64,000 bases of DNA, taken from NCBI GenBank assembly GCA_030762935.1, contig CM060900.1, forward strand, positions 286,520,784 through 286,584,783. The letters are read 5' to 3'. Below, one piece after another: positions 21,783 to 33,131 of the stretch; the stretch's first letter is position 1, and every line of letters starts with the position of its first letter. The stretch comes from Hymenopus coronatus (Eukaryota > Arthropoda > Insecta > Mantodea > Hymenopodidae). The position numbers and the translations under genes are program-made. The notes under the pieces were generated by a model that was given only the letters and a program-made list of their open reading frames with translations, did not search any database and was not told where the DNA came from.

Positions 21783-23400
21783 ACCCATGTAAATCAATGA
21801 ACAGGCTTGCCTTGATGAAAATCACAACTAGCAACAGTATAAATCAAAGGAATAAAAATTTAAGATAAAAATTGTATTTGGTAATGGTTTATATTTGGTG
21901 GCAGCGGGTCTGCCTCATATTCAAGAGAGTTTGAATCTCATTTAGAGTAAATTACTGATAAGATTTCTTTCCAAGATGTTCCATTACTCTGAGAAGATGA
22001 ATACCATATAACTTTAAACTTTGCAGACCCCCCGAGTTCATTTGAGCATCTTTTCACTGATTTCATTCATCAACTGATATGACCTACTGAATTAAAGGAC
22101 TTTAAAACATAAGGTTGAAAGAGTAATTATTGAAATACTATATTTAATAAACTTACTTTGAGTAAGCTTTAATAGAAAATGGGTTTATGGACTTATATTC
22201 ACCTTTAAAATGTTGGTAGGTCCCTTCTGTAAGACTGAGGGAATTGAAATTCCACCCTTCTCTCCTGGGAAGTAAATTTAGTAATTTTGTGCTCCTTTCG
22301 TACTCTTCATTTTCTGAGTTCTATTGGAAGGCAAGCTTCAATTGACATAATTTCAAATTGAGAAAATCTCTCGCTTCTACAGTAGAATTTAGAGAGCAAC
22401 TTTTGATCCTCCACAGTGCTGAAAAGACCCTTCTTATGAAAATATATTTGAAGGCATTTACATTTCTACCGAAAACGTATTTGGAGGAATTTACATTTCT
22501 ACTGAAAATGTATTTAGAAGAAATATATACAGAATGATACTAACATATTAGACTGGTTTGTTTTAGCATTGAATTAGTGCTCAGTAATTTTACAAGTTAA
22601 CTCATGGTTTATTTTATAAATTCTTCTGTACTTACACTACACTAAGGCCTCTTCTGAACTGAATGGCACTGAAGGACTTTGCATATGAATATAAGAGAGT
22701 TCAAAAGCTGTTTTGGGAGAACTGGTCTATGGTTTTCATGTGACAAATTTAAACATTTCAATTTGGAATATTCTTAAAATCCTACTCAAGCAGTTATCAA
22801 TGTTAATAAACACTTCAGAAAAGAGGGGTTTGTATTTGATATTTTCCATCTTAGCCCATAACATGAAACATTTCACAAATATGCATAACTAGAAACATGT
22901 GGTCTCTTAGACCCTGTAAAGCCATTTATCACATAAGTCTACATTATTTGACAAAAATTAAGCAAAATGTCAGCTAATTCATTTTATAAGTTAATTTACT
23001 ACTATTCAGTTATATATACAGAAACTGCACCACTTAAGTTTGGGTGACTTTGGATTTGATCAGAATGCTTATGTTTATTGTGGTAGCAGGTTACTGCAGT
23101 CTGCTGGTATAATCTTGGGGCAAGATTTACTCTGTAATGGCCTCAAATTTGATGATTTATGTCGGGGGACATTGTTGGGCTTCCCAGTTTTGGTTAAAAC
23201 CTAGCAATGATGACTAAAAGGTGCATACAAAAATGTCTTACCATAAGGCAAGTTGTGTGTGGGCTGTAAAAAAAAAAAAGAAGCCAACACACTATTAAAG
23301 GTATAGTAATCGAGGTGAAGGCAGCGGTAACTCAAGAAAGCCCATGAATACAAAGAAGCACTGGAACACCTAAAGGAACTGTTTATTGAATATTATACAG
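21783..23400. other. gap with a tRNA-like segment and a 33 bp tandem repeat
   Basis: At 21899-21955, TGGCAGCGGGTCTGCCTCAT and GAGTTTGAATCTC resemble Pol III A and B boxes, a possible SINE head. The tandem repeat at 22438-22525 is listed separately. Nothing else recognised. Confidence 0.4.
22438..22525 (+). repeat. 33 bp tandem repeat, about 2.7 units
   Basis: Units begin at 22438, 22471 and 22504 with GAAAATATATTTGAAGGCAT, GAAAACGTATTTGGAGGAAT and GAAAATGTATTTAGAAG. The plus frame reads ENIFEGIYIST, ENVFGGIYIST, ENVFRRNIY, an 11-residue repeat within an ORF of only about 40 codons. Confidence 0.85.
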
Positions 23401-23429
23401 CAATTTAAGTGCAGAAGAGCACGTTAAAG

Positions 23430-24110
23430 CACATGGACATGCCTTGAAAGAGTGGCATATTTGAGAGTACTTCACCAATGCAAGAGAACCCTATGAACAC
23501 CACCTGCAGGTGATAAATGGCATTGGGTGGTTTCTTTAAATGAAGTATGGGTTTATCTAGATGACACAAACAAACCTTGAGTAATTTATTAACACCAATT
23601 GGCCCAATAGGAATGCTCTAACTTCATTCAATAGAATAAGGAAAAGTTTTCCAAGGAATTCATGATGCTGCCGGTTACTGCTCTTGGGAGAAACTTGGCA
23701 TTCACAGAGTTGCCAACAATGTAAAAATAATACAGCCCTCTACCAAAGGATTGTTATGGGCCTAATTTTTGATGAAGAGATCCCCTGGTTATATAGTGAG
23801 GATGCCCCAAATGTTTGGATCCACAAGACTAAAGCATACAGTTACACTTCTCAATCTTTCAAGGATTACCACCACTGGAAAGTTGTGGAAACAGGTATCA
23901 ACATGACACCATTTAAAAGGATGCCTGTGAAGTCATCAGATGCTTTACCTATGGGTTTCTGCACATTTAGTCTGCTGAAACAGTGCTTTGCTTCTTGGCA
24001 TCCCACCACAATTGAAGGACTTTGGAAAGTCTGCCAGGAGGAGTGGAGTAGCACACACACACGCAGGCAGGCACAAAAAAAAAATTGCAATCTGTAGATC
24101 CTATTATGAG
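23430..24110 (+). pseudogene. Tc1/mariner-superfamily transposase remnant (plus strand)
   Basis: VSLNEVWVYLDDTNKP at about 23528 corresponds to the first catalytic block (usually D-E-x-W, here Asn-Glu). The ORF 23684-24097 has LYSEDAPNVWIHKTKAYSYT, FKRMPVKSSDALPMGFCTFS (the third-Asp region, like SPDLxPxDF of mariners) and PTTIEGLWKVCQEEW. This lineage, with PVKSSDAxPMDFCxFG, recurs in arthropod genomes. The N-terminal HTH is not recognised and the middle is broken. The first catalytic Asp is replaced by Asn. Confidence 0.65.
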
Positions 24111-24309
24111 ATTAGGCTCTATGCCCAAACTCTAGGATGTAGATCATGTCAATAATTACATTTATTCAAACCTATTCATACATTTATTTACAAATAATAT
24201 CTTTGACAATGAATTTTCAGAGGTGTTAGTTTTGAATAATTACAACTACATGTCTGTTTCCATAGATCTACTCATACACATGCATTCTTAGAATTCTTGT
24301 TTGTTGTAT
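24111..24309. other. short gap, probable 3' region of the CR1/Jockey-like element
   Basis: AT-rich sequence following the end of the minus-strand retrotransposon. No tail repeat seen. Confidence 0.35.
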
Positions 24310-26700
24310 TTATAATGTTACACTATTACTAGTGTGTTTTGATTTGAATGAAATCCTCCTCTGTATAGGTTTGTGAGTAATAAGGTATCTTTTTAATTCT
24401 GATCTAAACTTGTTTTTGTTCATTTGCAATTGTTTTATAGATGAGGAAAGTGAATTAAGTAAAACTAATGCTTTGTAGTAAACCTCTTTTTGGAATAACT
24501 GCAAATTATTTTTTGGTATGTGTAAGTCCTGCCTATGTCTGGTCTCTTTGTTATCAATATCTGCAACTTTTGTAAACCTTTCTGGGTTATTAATGATGAT
24601 ATGGCTAGCATGTATTCACAGGCTAATGGTAAAGTTCCAAACATTTTGAAATGTGGTTTTTAGCGAGTTTATCATCTTTCCCCTGCCACTATTCTTATTA
24701 TCTTTTTCTGCATAATGAACACTTTTTTAGCATTTACTGAATTTCCCCAAAATATTATTCCATGGGTCATCAATGAATGAAAATATGCATAACAAGCTGT
24801 TTTTAATATGCTCTTATTTTTAAGTTGAATTACAGATCGGATTGTAAAACCTGCACAGCTCAGTTTGGGTAAGATATAATTAACGTGGTGTTTCCAATTC
24901 ATTATGATCGATCATAAGACCTAGGAATTTTGTATTACAAGCTTCTGAAATCTGATTATTTTCATATTCTGTCCTTAGGTCTGCCATGTTTTATGCTTTG
25001 TGTCAAAATTAATGTAGTTGATTATTTCAAAGTTTATGTGAATTTTATTACTTTCCAACCAATTATTTAGTGTGTTGGAAGACTTTATTGGATGAATCTG
25101 GGAGCTAAATGACATTGTGTTCTTTAATTATAATACTTGTGTCATCCACAAAAAGAACTGGATAGGTATTGTTGTTTACTACTGTAGGTAAATCATTTAT
25201 ATACACTAAAAATAATAATGGACCCAGAATAGAAACTTGTGAGACATCATGCTTTACTTCAGACCATTCAGAATATGCATTGCTATTATTTGAAGTATTT
25301 GTCACAAACTTTTGCTTTCTGTTCCATAAGTAAGATGTAATCCATTGATACCCTTTGCCCCTAATACCATAGTGTTATAATTTTGATAGAAGTATTGTAT
25401 AATTAACATAGTCAAATGCCTTTGATAGATAACAGAATTTCCTAGAAAACTAAGTTTGCCATCCAGTGACTTGATAACTTCATTTGTTAACTTGAAATTG
25501 GCATTACTAGTTGGTAAGCTCTTCATGAATCCAAATGTTCTGTTGCTAAAATACTATACTTATATGGATGGTGATAAGTTTTTTTTTTAAATATAATTTT
25601 TTCAAAGATGTTCGAAAGAGCAGTAAGTAAAAATACTGGTCTATAGTTTGACATTTCTGAGATATGCCTTTTTGTATAATGGCTTAATGACTGAATATTT
25701 TAATCTGTTAAGAAGGATATGTTACATATATGACTTAAAGGTTTGCAAGTAATGTCAGCACATACCTTTAATGTTTTTGTGCTTATTTCATTGTAGCCTG
25801 ATGAATTCTTGCTTTCAAGGTATAGTATTACTTCTTTTATTTGGGTTGCACTTGTGGGTACCATCTCTAAGAATGTAAAATTTTCCACTCAGGATTCCCG
25901 AAGGTACAAAATTGTATCTCTCTTAGGCTGTTTCTCAGTAAATTTTCTGCCACCTGAATGAAATATTCATTAAATGCATTTGCTATTTGCTGGGGATAAT
26001 TTGTGTTCACTTTGTTTACTTTAATTTCTTTTATATCATTTTTCGAGTGACCTTTATCAGTCTTTTTTTTAATAATGTTCCGCATAGTGCTAGGCTTATT
26101 GTGAGAAAACTGTATTTGTTTTTAATAACAAAGTTTTCCAGCTGCACTTATAACCCTTTTTAGAATTCTGCAGTATATTTTATAGTGTTGTTTATGTCTA
26201 CATCAATTACTTTCTGTAGTTGCAAAGTTAAGTTCTCTTTTGTGTCTACATGATATTTTTATATCTTGTGTTAATCAGTCATTTTTAGAATTGTTATTAA
26301 TTTTCTTTATGTGGAGTGGAAACCTGAAGCTATAGATTCTTACAAAAGTGTTTAAGAAGGAGTTAAACTTGTCATTTACATTATTTAGTTTATACATTAA
26401 TTCCCACGATTCCTCTGACAGTTTGGCTTTAAAACACTCAGTTTTCTTTATTTATAATTCTAAACCTTGTTACGAGGTTTGTTTTTTTTGGAATTGGCAT
26501 TATAATAATTAATTTTGATGAGTTGTTCATCATGGTCTGAAAATCCATTAACAAAGGAGATTGCATTTCATGGTACTCATTTTTTGACATATCTATAAAA
26601 ATATTGTCAATAGCAGTTTTGCAATTAATTTGAATTCTAGATGTAAAATTGACTGTATGCATAAGATTGTATGATCTTAATAGTGAACAAATTTGCAGCT
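24310..26700 (-). pseudogene. ORF2 (endonuclease C-terminus and RT) of the CR1/Jockey-type element
   Basis: The endonuclease end reads TVNFTSRIQINCKTAIDNIF at about 26640, with a NGFSDHDEQL-like block near 26530 (the SDH catalytic motif). RT blocks follow in order: KTDKGHSKNDIKEIKVNKVN and ANAFNEYFIQVAENLL (26085-25900), KNSSGYNEISTKTLKV (about 25810), ILGPLLFLVYINDLP (about 25220) and PVLFVDDTSI (active site F/Y-x-DD kept), NWKHHVNYILPKLSCAGFTI (24890), then LVLLNSLSSSIKQLQ near the C-terminus. Frames change at least four times. Confidence 0.85.
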
Positions 26701-27130
26701 TTTGATTGCTTTTGATTGGCCCTGATAGTAGGCCTCATCTCCAGTGACGACGGAGTGGGCACTTCTGGCATAATCATGGAAGATTCCACCTCTGCCGCTG
26801 CCAAAACCGAGAACCTGTTACTCAGCTCCAATTCAGGAAATTTATCACTACAAATTACATCTGTGTTTTCGACTGGAATACACCTTAACTTCCAGTGATT
26901 TACTTCTACATTTACTACCCAATCTCAGGCTTTCAATTTCAGATTTAGCAGTTATTCAATTTCAGATAGATTCTCTACATAGGCTTAGTATGGTGTTCTC
27001 ATGACTTGTCACTAAGGTCTTAAATCTATACAGTTCACACAACTATACCTGACCTACTCTTTCACAATTAGTAGTTGCATAGTCCCAAAGAAACCATAAT
27101 TTGCATTCTGCACAAAAAACACCTTGTTTC
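26700..27130 (-). pseudogene. ORF1 remnant with a Cys-rich finger-like start
   Basis: Broken minus frames give AECKLWFLWDYA and TNCERVGQ (about 27110-27060), like the Cys/His finger in ORF1 of some arthropod CR1/Jockey elements. Then ENTILSLCRESI and a last open stretch at 26880-26700 with ELSNRFSVLAAAEVESS follow. ORF1 proteins bind the element RNA. Zinc ligands are incomplete. Confidence 0.5.
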
Positions 27131-27294
27131 ACAATCCTAAGACACGATTCACTTACCCCACACATCATAAACTCACACACTCATTCTCACAGACGTAATA
27201 TACCACTTATTAAATGCGCTAAACACCATTTTCTAATACACTAAACACTAACTACTATAAACAGAATCACTGTTAACAGTGAAGTATTCTTCAT

Positions 27295-27396
27295 GTTGGA
27301 GTTGTATTGAGTCACACTTATTTACACTTAAAAATCTTTACTTATTATGTTAAAAAACACTGAAACGTTTTCCAGGACATTCAATACAACTCCAAC
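27295..27396. repeat. 18 bp inverted repeat in the 5' UTR of the CR1/Jockey-type element
   Basis: GTTGGAGTTGTATTGAGT at 27295-27312 pairs with ATTCAATACAACTCCAAC at 27379-27396 (one mismatch), a stem with a loop of about 66 nt. A 14 bp perfect palindrome CACTGTTAACAGTG lies just outside at 27269-27282. Confidence 0.8.
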
Positions 27397-27471
27397 TCTA
27401 AACACTGCTTACTAATACCACAAATCACAATTCTATTGTCACCAGGTTCACTTATTCACACTATAACTGAA

Positions 27472-27499
27472 GAGGTGACACGCAAAGGTGAACATGTCC
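27472..27499 (+). repeat. left terminal inverted repeat
   Basis: GAGGTGACACGCAAAGGTG plus AACATGTCC; pairs with 30152-30179 with 3 mismatches in 28. Confidence 0.85.
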
Positions 27500-27667
27500 A
27501 CTAAATACAGTTTTTCACAATCGACATAAAACTTATCTCAACTATACATATGAATGGAAACAACATATTGATATGCAAACACCTTTATTTTGTATCCAAA
27601 AAGCAATTTATGTGTGTGTGAAATAAATCTAAACTGAAAATTTTCCTTTAAAAAGTAATTTAAATAT

Positions 27668-27716
27668 GGACATGTTCTCGTTTGCATGATCCATTTTGAC
27701 ATGTTCGTTCGCCTTT
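27668..27716 (+). repeat. left subterminal repeats
   Basis: GGACATGTTCTCGTTTGC (27668-27685) and GACATGTTCGTTCGCCTTT (27698-27716) repeat the inner TIR motif in the opposite orientation to the left TIR. A further copy, GGACATGTTCGCTTTTGC, lies at 30004-30021. Such arrays are usual transposase binding sites (inference). Confidence 0.7.
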
Positions 27717-28008
27717 GAATGAATTTCGAAAGTCAAATATCTCGTTGTTTTATAAGACATATATTTTTTGAGTAATGCTTCTTATAGTATTTCAGATTAC
27801 CTATCTGTAACATTTTAGTATATCATATCATTAAAAAAATCTATAAACTCACTACGGCACCTTTGGCTTTGTTTAGAAATTTTAACAAAGTTGTGATATT
27901 TAGTTTTTTTAGAATTATTTAATTACATAAATTAAAGCATCATGATAAAAACGGAATGATATCAACAATGACATTGCTATTATTAGATATGTTCTTGAGG
28001 TCACACAC

Positions 28009-29540
28009 TTAAAAAAACAAACCACAATCATCTTCTAAACAGTCGCAAGAAATTTCATCTGTCTCTGTGTTGCGCAATGTGAGAAAAGAGTCAATGAGGG
28101 ATGCACACCATTTTAAATCTTGGTAATTTTGCCAGTCTTCTCCGAAAATAGTTATCAATAAACCATCAACATCTTTCTTCTTATCATCTGGGATTGGATG
28201 GCTGAAGGGTATTTCAGGTGTTGGTTGGCAGAAGAGTTTTATGGTCCATCCGCATTGCAGTAGCTCTTGCTGGGACTTGTCGAATGCAGTTGTACCCACA
28301 TCAATATGAGTGTTTCCCATAGCTTGATACTTTTTAAAGAAAATTTGTTTCATTTCACTATTGTGATCTAAATTTTGTAGGCCTTTAGATAGCCATTTCA
28401 TGTCCATCACTGTCCAATCTTCACCAAGATTTCTTTCTTCACCCACTGACTGGTAGACCTCAATATATTCCTCTTTTGTACAACTGTTGACTATTTTCAT
28501 ACAAGTTTCTCCACTCTACCAAAAATGTGGTCAGCAGGTAAGCTGTGTCCTCGAACTGGAAAAATGAGGTGCATTTCTTCAACAGGACCCTCAGGTATTC
28601 CAAGAAAATACATGAGTGTGTGAAGCATGACATTGTTCTTGTTTTGGGCTCCACACCCGTCACAGAAAAGTTTCAGTATATTTTTATCTTTAAAATTGAC
28701 AGATGTTAAAAAATGTAATAAGGCTGAAGCCACTTCCATTGTATGACGGCCTGCCAAATCTTCCATCCACATGTAAAATACAGGGTTCACTGTATTTTCA
28801 CATGCACAATGCACAAACTGTAAAAACTTATCTGCCTGGAGTAAAATGCTTCTTGAACAAGACTCTATGGCAGCGGTTGGACCTGTTGCAAATCAAAACG
28901 GAAAGCCACTGCCTGTTCGTTCTCTTCTTGTAAAAGTTCATAGAAGGCATTTGGCCTTTCTTTTTTTGTTTGTTTACTCTTTTCTGTGTGATAAGCTGTA
29001 CCTTTTCCTTTTTTGAAGCCACCTTCATTTGCTCGTCAATTCTTGCGCAGAAACTGCATATATCTGAAACAGGACTTCTAAATCCAATGTTATATTCATT
29101 CACAAATATTCTATGGAACATAGATGTAGACACTTTGTTGTCATTAGCCATAGATTTGTTGTACAGTGACTTAGTTTCTTTATACTTAATTTGGTGTGCA
29201 AGTACAGCAGTTGTGATTTTTATCGGTTGTAATGACTTTCACTACAAAGTGGATCGTCTATAAATTTTCTAACAGTTTTCCTCTTGCTTGTAGATTTGTG
29301 ATTGATGCAATCTCCACCTCTATATTCCTTTATTGCTTTTCTTTCTTTTATTTTGTTTTCTATATTATTCAGCTGAGTAGATTTCACTAGGCTAATATGT
29401 ATGAAAATTTTCTTGTACATTTGGTATATTATGTTTCCATTTTGTGCGAAAACAGTGTAGTTAAAATTAAATTTGCAAGGCTTACTTTTGCCTTCATTGA
29501 ATCGAGGTCGCTTTCTTTGAACATTTTTCAGCAATATCAT
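28009..29540 (-). pseudogene. DUF7869-like DDE-type protein of the 2.7 kb transposon
   Basis: The minus-strand pieces read in family order. 29540-29220: basic start, then FAQNGNIIYQMYKKIFIHIS and FIDDPLCSESHYNR. 29151-28828: VSTSMFHRIFVNEYNIGFRS, PVSDICSFCARIDEQMK. About 28900: FRFDLQQVQPLP (another frame). 28814-28497: KLFCDGCGAQNKNNVMLHTL, then FPVRGHSLPADHIFGRVEK. 28500-28009: C-terminal domain, NTETDEISCDCLEDDC. The Asp of FDLQQ, the Asp of CDGCGAQNKN and the D/E of PADHIFGRVE are good candidates for a DDE triad (inference). About 510 codons. At least three frame changes, so this copy cannot make the full protein unless introns explain some breaks. Confidence 0.75.
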
Positions 29541-30151
29541 GCAACCATCATTTCTTGAACTGCTTTATCTTGAATATTATAAATTAATAGCCTCAGGTGC
29601 AGTGCACCTCCTAAGTGTATTTCCTAATAAGAGGACTGTTTATTTTGGTGTGAATATGCATAAAAATAATGAAATCCTCTTGGTGCAACATACAGTTTCC
29701 TTTTATCCTTTTCATGTTGAGATTCATTCCTCTTCCTCTTTCTGCTACCCTGGTTTGCAGTCTTCACAAGTACTCACTCTTCATCCATTTCAATCACTAA
29801 CAACAACGCTAACCTAATAATAAATGCAGTTACTCAATTTTAGAATATAATATTATTACATGAGACCATGAGAGCACCAATAATCATACCTGCTGCTCTG
29901 CGCGGGAATGCCTGTCCCTGAATTGAATGGAAATCACATGACTTAAACCAGAGCCTCCTATTGGTATAATGGACTAGTTCTTCTTTGCAGGAAATTTATA
30001 TGTGGACATGTTCGCTTTTGCTTTGAACCATGCCATTTCACAGGATTGTATCACGGAATCTGTTTGGATTTGCTTAAATAGCATAATGTATATACATTCC
30101 ACTTATCCTCTAATTACCATTCAATATCGTAACTCATTTTTTAAAAATTTT

Positions 30152-30179
30152 GGACATGTTCGTGTTTGCGTGTCACCTC
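30152..30179 (-). repeat. right terminal inverted repeat
   Basis: Reverse complement starts GAGGTGACACGCAAACACG and ends AACATGTCC. The next bases are CTCAA. Confidence 0.85.
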
Positions 30180-30829
30180 CTCAACTATTATTTACTATAT
30201 TTACAATATGAAAATAAATAGAAAAGTTGTACGAACTAAGGTAAACTATAATATACGTAAACACTAAACCAATATGGCAGACCTATTCAACTGACTAGTG
30301 GCACATGTAAAACCTGTTATTAACCTTAAACTAAACTATAAACTATATTAAACTTCAATGAATATTAAAATTGACTGAGATCTTATATTTAGCTTTTTAA
30401 CACTTTTAGCTAACAATTACGCTGATAAATATACAAAATTTGAAATGATACGGGAGCCTTCCAACACACTTGCCAGCACCTAGATGCCACCTATCGGCAT
30501 ACAATTCCTGTTCTTAGAAGCAGTCTTCCACAGTGCAAATTGCACTATAGATCACATTAAACTCAATAGATGGCGGCCAAAAGGTATCTTGCCATGAAAA
30601 AACATAAGTAGAGACATGTGAGCTTAAGCAGTGGCAACCCTCTGTAAAGGCTTTGTTTTTTAGATTATTTAAAATGAAAAGGAAAATGTGTAGTTATTCA
30701 GTATCACTTTTGCAATTATTGTTAATATTTTTATACACTAGGCCCATTCATTAATATAAGTGAAAGAGTGCAGAAAATATATGCACAAAAGTAATAATCA
30801 GATAAACTGAAAATGTGAAAAATACTAAA
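30180..30829. other. gap: probable continuation of the CR1/Jockey 5' UTR, then unassigned sequence
   Basis: 30180-30480 has the AT-rich character of a retrotransposon 5' leader when read on the minus strand. It would join 27471 if the DNA transposon were removed (inference). 30480-30829 shows nothing recognisable before the piggyBac C-terminus. Confidence 0.35.
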
Positions 30830-32450
30830 TCACAACAGTTTTGCACAGTCCATGCAATCTGGACAATTCATACTTGTTTTCATCTTTTCCAACCTGTCTC
30901 TTAGTATGCCCTCACTTGATTCCTGAGTGTCTCCCAGAACTTTGTGGAACATTCCTTGACATCTTGGCAACTTTTGATTTTGCAAACATCTCCTTAGATT
31001 AGTTTTTAGTTTCAAGGCTAGACTCCTGGTGCATTTGAAATGAGTCAAACTGGAGTTTCCTCTGTAGCATAAATGCAGAATAAAGCTGTTTACACAACTA
31101 ATGCTTACTAGTGTATAAAATACTGCCATAGGCCAGCGTGTTATCTGTCTGTTTAACGAATAATTGGCACATTTCATGTCAAGCAAATTTACTCCAACTT
31201 TGGTTGAATTGTAGTAACAATTATTTCAGGCTTATTTTTTATGGTGCCCATTTAAATTGAATAATGCTTTGAAGATATGACAATCACTGCTAAGAATGAC
31301 TCTTAAGACGAAATGAAACCAGTGTTGTGTTATCAGAGAAATCAATAATGCTGATCTAATTGGCTTATACTTTTACCAGTCAAAAACTCTGGGGGAATTT
31401 ATTGTTTGTTCTTTTTGACTGCTCCCATGTAGTTAAGTACCCTCTTTCTTAGCTCAACAATGAGCCTCTATAGATGAAAACCAGTTATCAGCTGTAATGT
31501 TTCTGTTACTTCTTTCTATTGGTTTGCCTGGGTTGGTTTAGCAAACTGTTTCTCTTCTTCTGTCAGGCTGCATCCATCACTGTCTTTCCCTGTATCTATG
31601 TAAGCATTGAAGAGATTAAGCACTGCCAGAATCTACTAGATACATCATTTTTATGCCATATTTGGCTGGCTTCTTAGGCATATAAATGCAGAAAGGACAG
31701 TTTCCGCTAAATGGAGCTAACATTTCGACCAATGTAACATTGGCTTTGACATAGTATAGTTGCTGAAAATTGAAAATTAATTTATCAAAAATGTTTGATT
31801 TTGAAGATGTGCGATATGACCTTCTTTCTCATATAATCACATCATCACATCTCAGCTGTTTAGAAGTATTTCAAAGTACTTTGCCAACATTGTCACCACA
31901 AGTATAAGATAACCAGTCATATTCTTTTTAAAAAGAAAGAACATTTCTTCATGAGATGATTTGAATATTGATATCATCAGAAGCCCTATGAAAGTTTTGA
32001 TTTCACTGCTGTCGGTATCTCTGTAATTGGCCGGATTAGTTAATGCCTGCAACTGTGAAATTATTGTATTCAATCTCACATTTTTATGCAAAACTATTTC
32101 ATCTAACATGTCATTATCAATAAGTTCTCCCATATTTCCAATTTAACAGGCATTCTTCCTCTCAAACTGTTGTGCTGAGGTACTTTTCTTGCTCTAACAT
32201 GCTCAGAACATTCCCATTTGTAATAATTTTTTCCATAAAATTACTGTGTTTGCTGTGAAAAATTATTCATAATTCAGATCACACCATGCTCTTCTCCAAT
32301 AAAGTATTTCCTTCACTATTATCATTTTCCATTTCATGGTAATCAACAGCTACCACAAAATCAGGATTAGTATCTGAATTATCAAAAATGTCATTGATCT
32401 CATTTATACCTTCATCTACATCCTGTAACTGTCCCTGCACTCAAGCTTCA
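30830..32450 (-). pseudogene. piggyBac-type transposase remnant (copy 2)
   Basis: Nearly the whole protein can be followed on the minus strand in broken frames. Acidic N-terminus with DVDEGINEINDIFDNSDTN (32440-32250); MGELIDNDMLDEIV and SSEIKTFIGLLMISIFKSSH (32133-31852); SGNCPFCIYMPKKPAKYGIK (31710), TGKDSDGC (31590), and ITADNWF around 31490, the catalytic D-N-x-F motif. The C-terminal block is YSLNRQITRWPMAVFYTLVS, and a Cys-rich tail MNCPDCMDC (31186-30830) resembles the zinc finger at the end of piggyBac proteins. Family call is firm. Terminal repeats and TTAA sites were not resolved. Confidence 0.85.
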
Positions 32451-32460
32451 AACAGACATC

Positions 32461-32779
32461 TTTGTAGAAAATTGCTTCATGTTATAGATGAAAAATACAA
32501 GAAATTCATGTTTAATAAAATTAAATAACACAAAAAAAATCCAAAAAAATATTTGAAAGCAAACAAAGTATGTAGTAATTAGAAACATGTGGTCTATTGG
32601 ACTGATGCAAAATTGCTGTTCTAGGCACCCAATTTTTTGCTAGTCTCTAAACCACATACTTTATTGTTATACTAACAAAGTCAAACTGATTGTTGAATGT
32701 TACTTTACATGTGAGAGGTATCCAGAGGAAAATAATGAGAAAAGGAGACTGCCGTGTTTTGCAGTATACCTACACAGGT
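32461..32779. other. gap upstream of piggyBac copy 2
   Basis: Contains AGAAACATGTGGTCTATTGG at 32581, which recurs with two changes at 22891. It could be a piggyBac terminal or subterminal motif. Confidence 0.35.
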
Positions 32780-33131
32780 CCTTTAAAGTGGTCAATGAGT
32801 CTGAGATACCAATGTTTCGGATTGAGAGTTAAAAGGCTCTTTTGAGACAGGGTTTCTTCATAAATCCATTCTCGGCCATCATGTAATGCAGCAGTGGAGT
32901 GGTCAGTTTCTTGGACATTCTGGTGACAGTACAAGCTTGGTTGATTTTGAGTGATCTTGTAAAACATTTCAGCTGAATGAATATTGTTTTGAATGTGTTT
33001 AAGAGAAAACAAATTTTAAATCTTCCAAAACTGTCAGAGATAGTACCAAACACAACACACAGTTTAGATACATTCTTGCACACAGACGTTACCAATCTTG
33101 ACAAGTTATACCACTGAATTAGACAAAACAA
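32780..33131 (-). pseudogene. probable Penelope-like GIY-YIG C-terminal fragment
   Basis: Two minus frames overlap. One gives TRSLKINQACTVTRMSK; the other gives HQNVQETDHSTAALHDGREW, TLNPKHWYLRLI. The pattern (basic stretch, hydrophilic linker, H..ET.H, then L....WY.RLI) follows the end of the Penelope GIY-YIG domain, but the GIY and YIG signatures themselves are not visible. Moderate to low certainty. Confidence 0.4.

Larger units (their letters stand above)
24310..27471 (-). mobile_element. CR1/Jockey-type non-LTR retrotransposon with an internal deletion
   Basis: Minus-strand order from 27471: a probable 5' UTR, an ORF1 remnant, the C-terminal half of an endonuclease joined to it at about 26700, then reverse transcriptase to the C-terminus at 24310. 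The N-terminal half of the endonuclease is missing, so a deletion fused ORF1 to ORF2. The 5' UTR appears to continue beyond the DNA transposon at 27472-30179, which would then be an insertion into it (inference). Confidence 0.75.
27472..30179 (-). mobile_element. 2.7 kb DNA transposon with TIRs encoding a DUF7869-like protein (lineage B)
   Basis: 28 bp terminal inverted repeats (27472-27499 and 30152-30179) differ at only 3 positions; both start GAGGTGACACGCAAA and end AACATGTCC. The flanking 5-mers are CTGAA and CTCAA, a possible 5 bp target duplication with one change. Copies of the inner TIR motif (GGACATGTTCG...TTTGC) recur near both ends. The interior holds one minus-strand gene in broken frames. 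The TIRs are far better preserved than those of the mariners nearby. I cannot assign a named superfamily from the ends. Confidence 0.8.
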
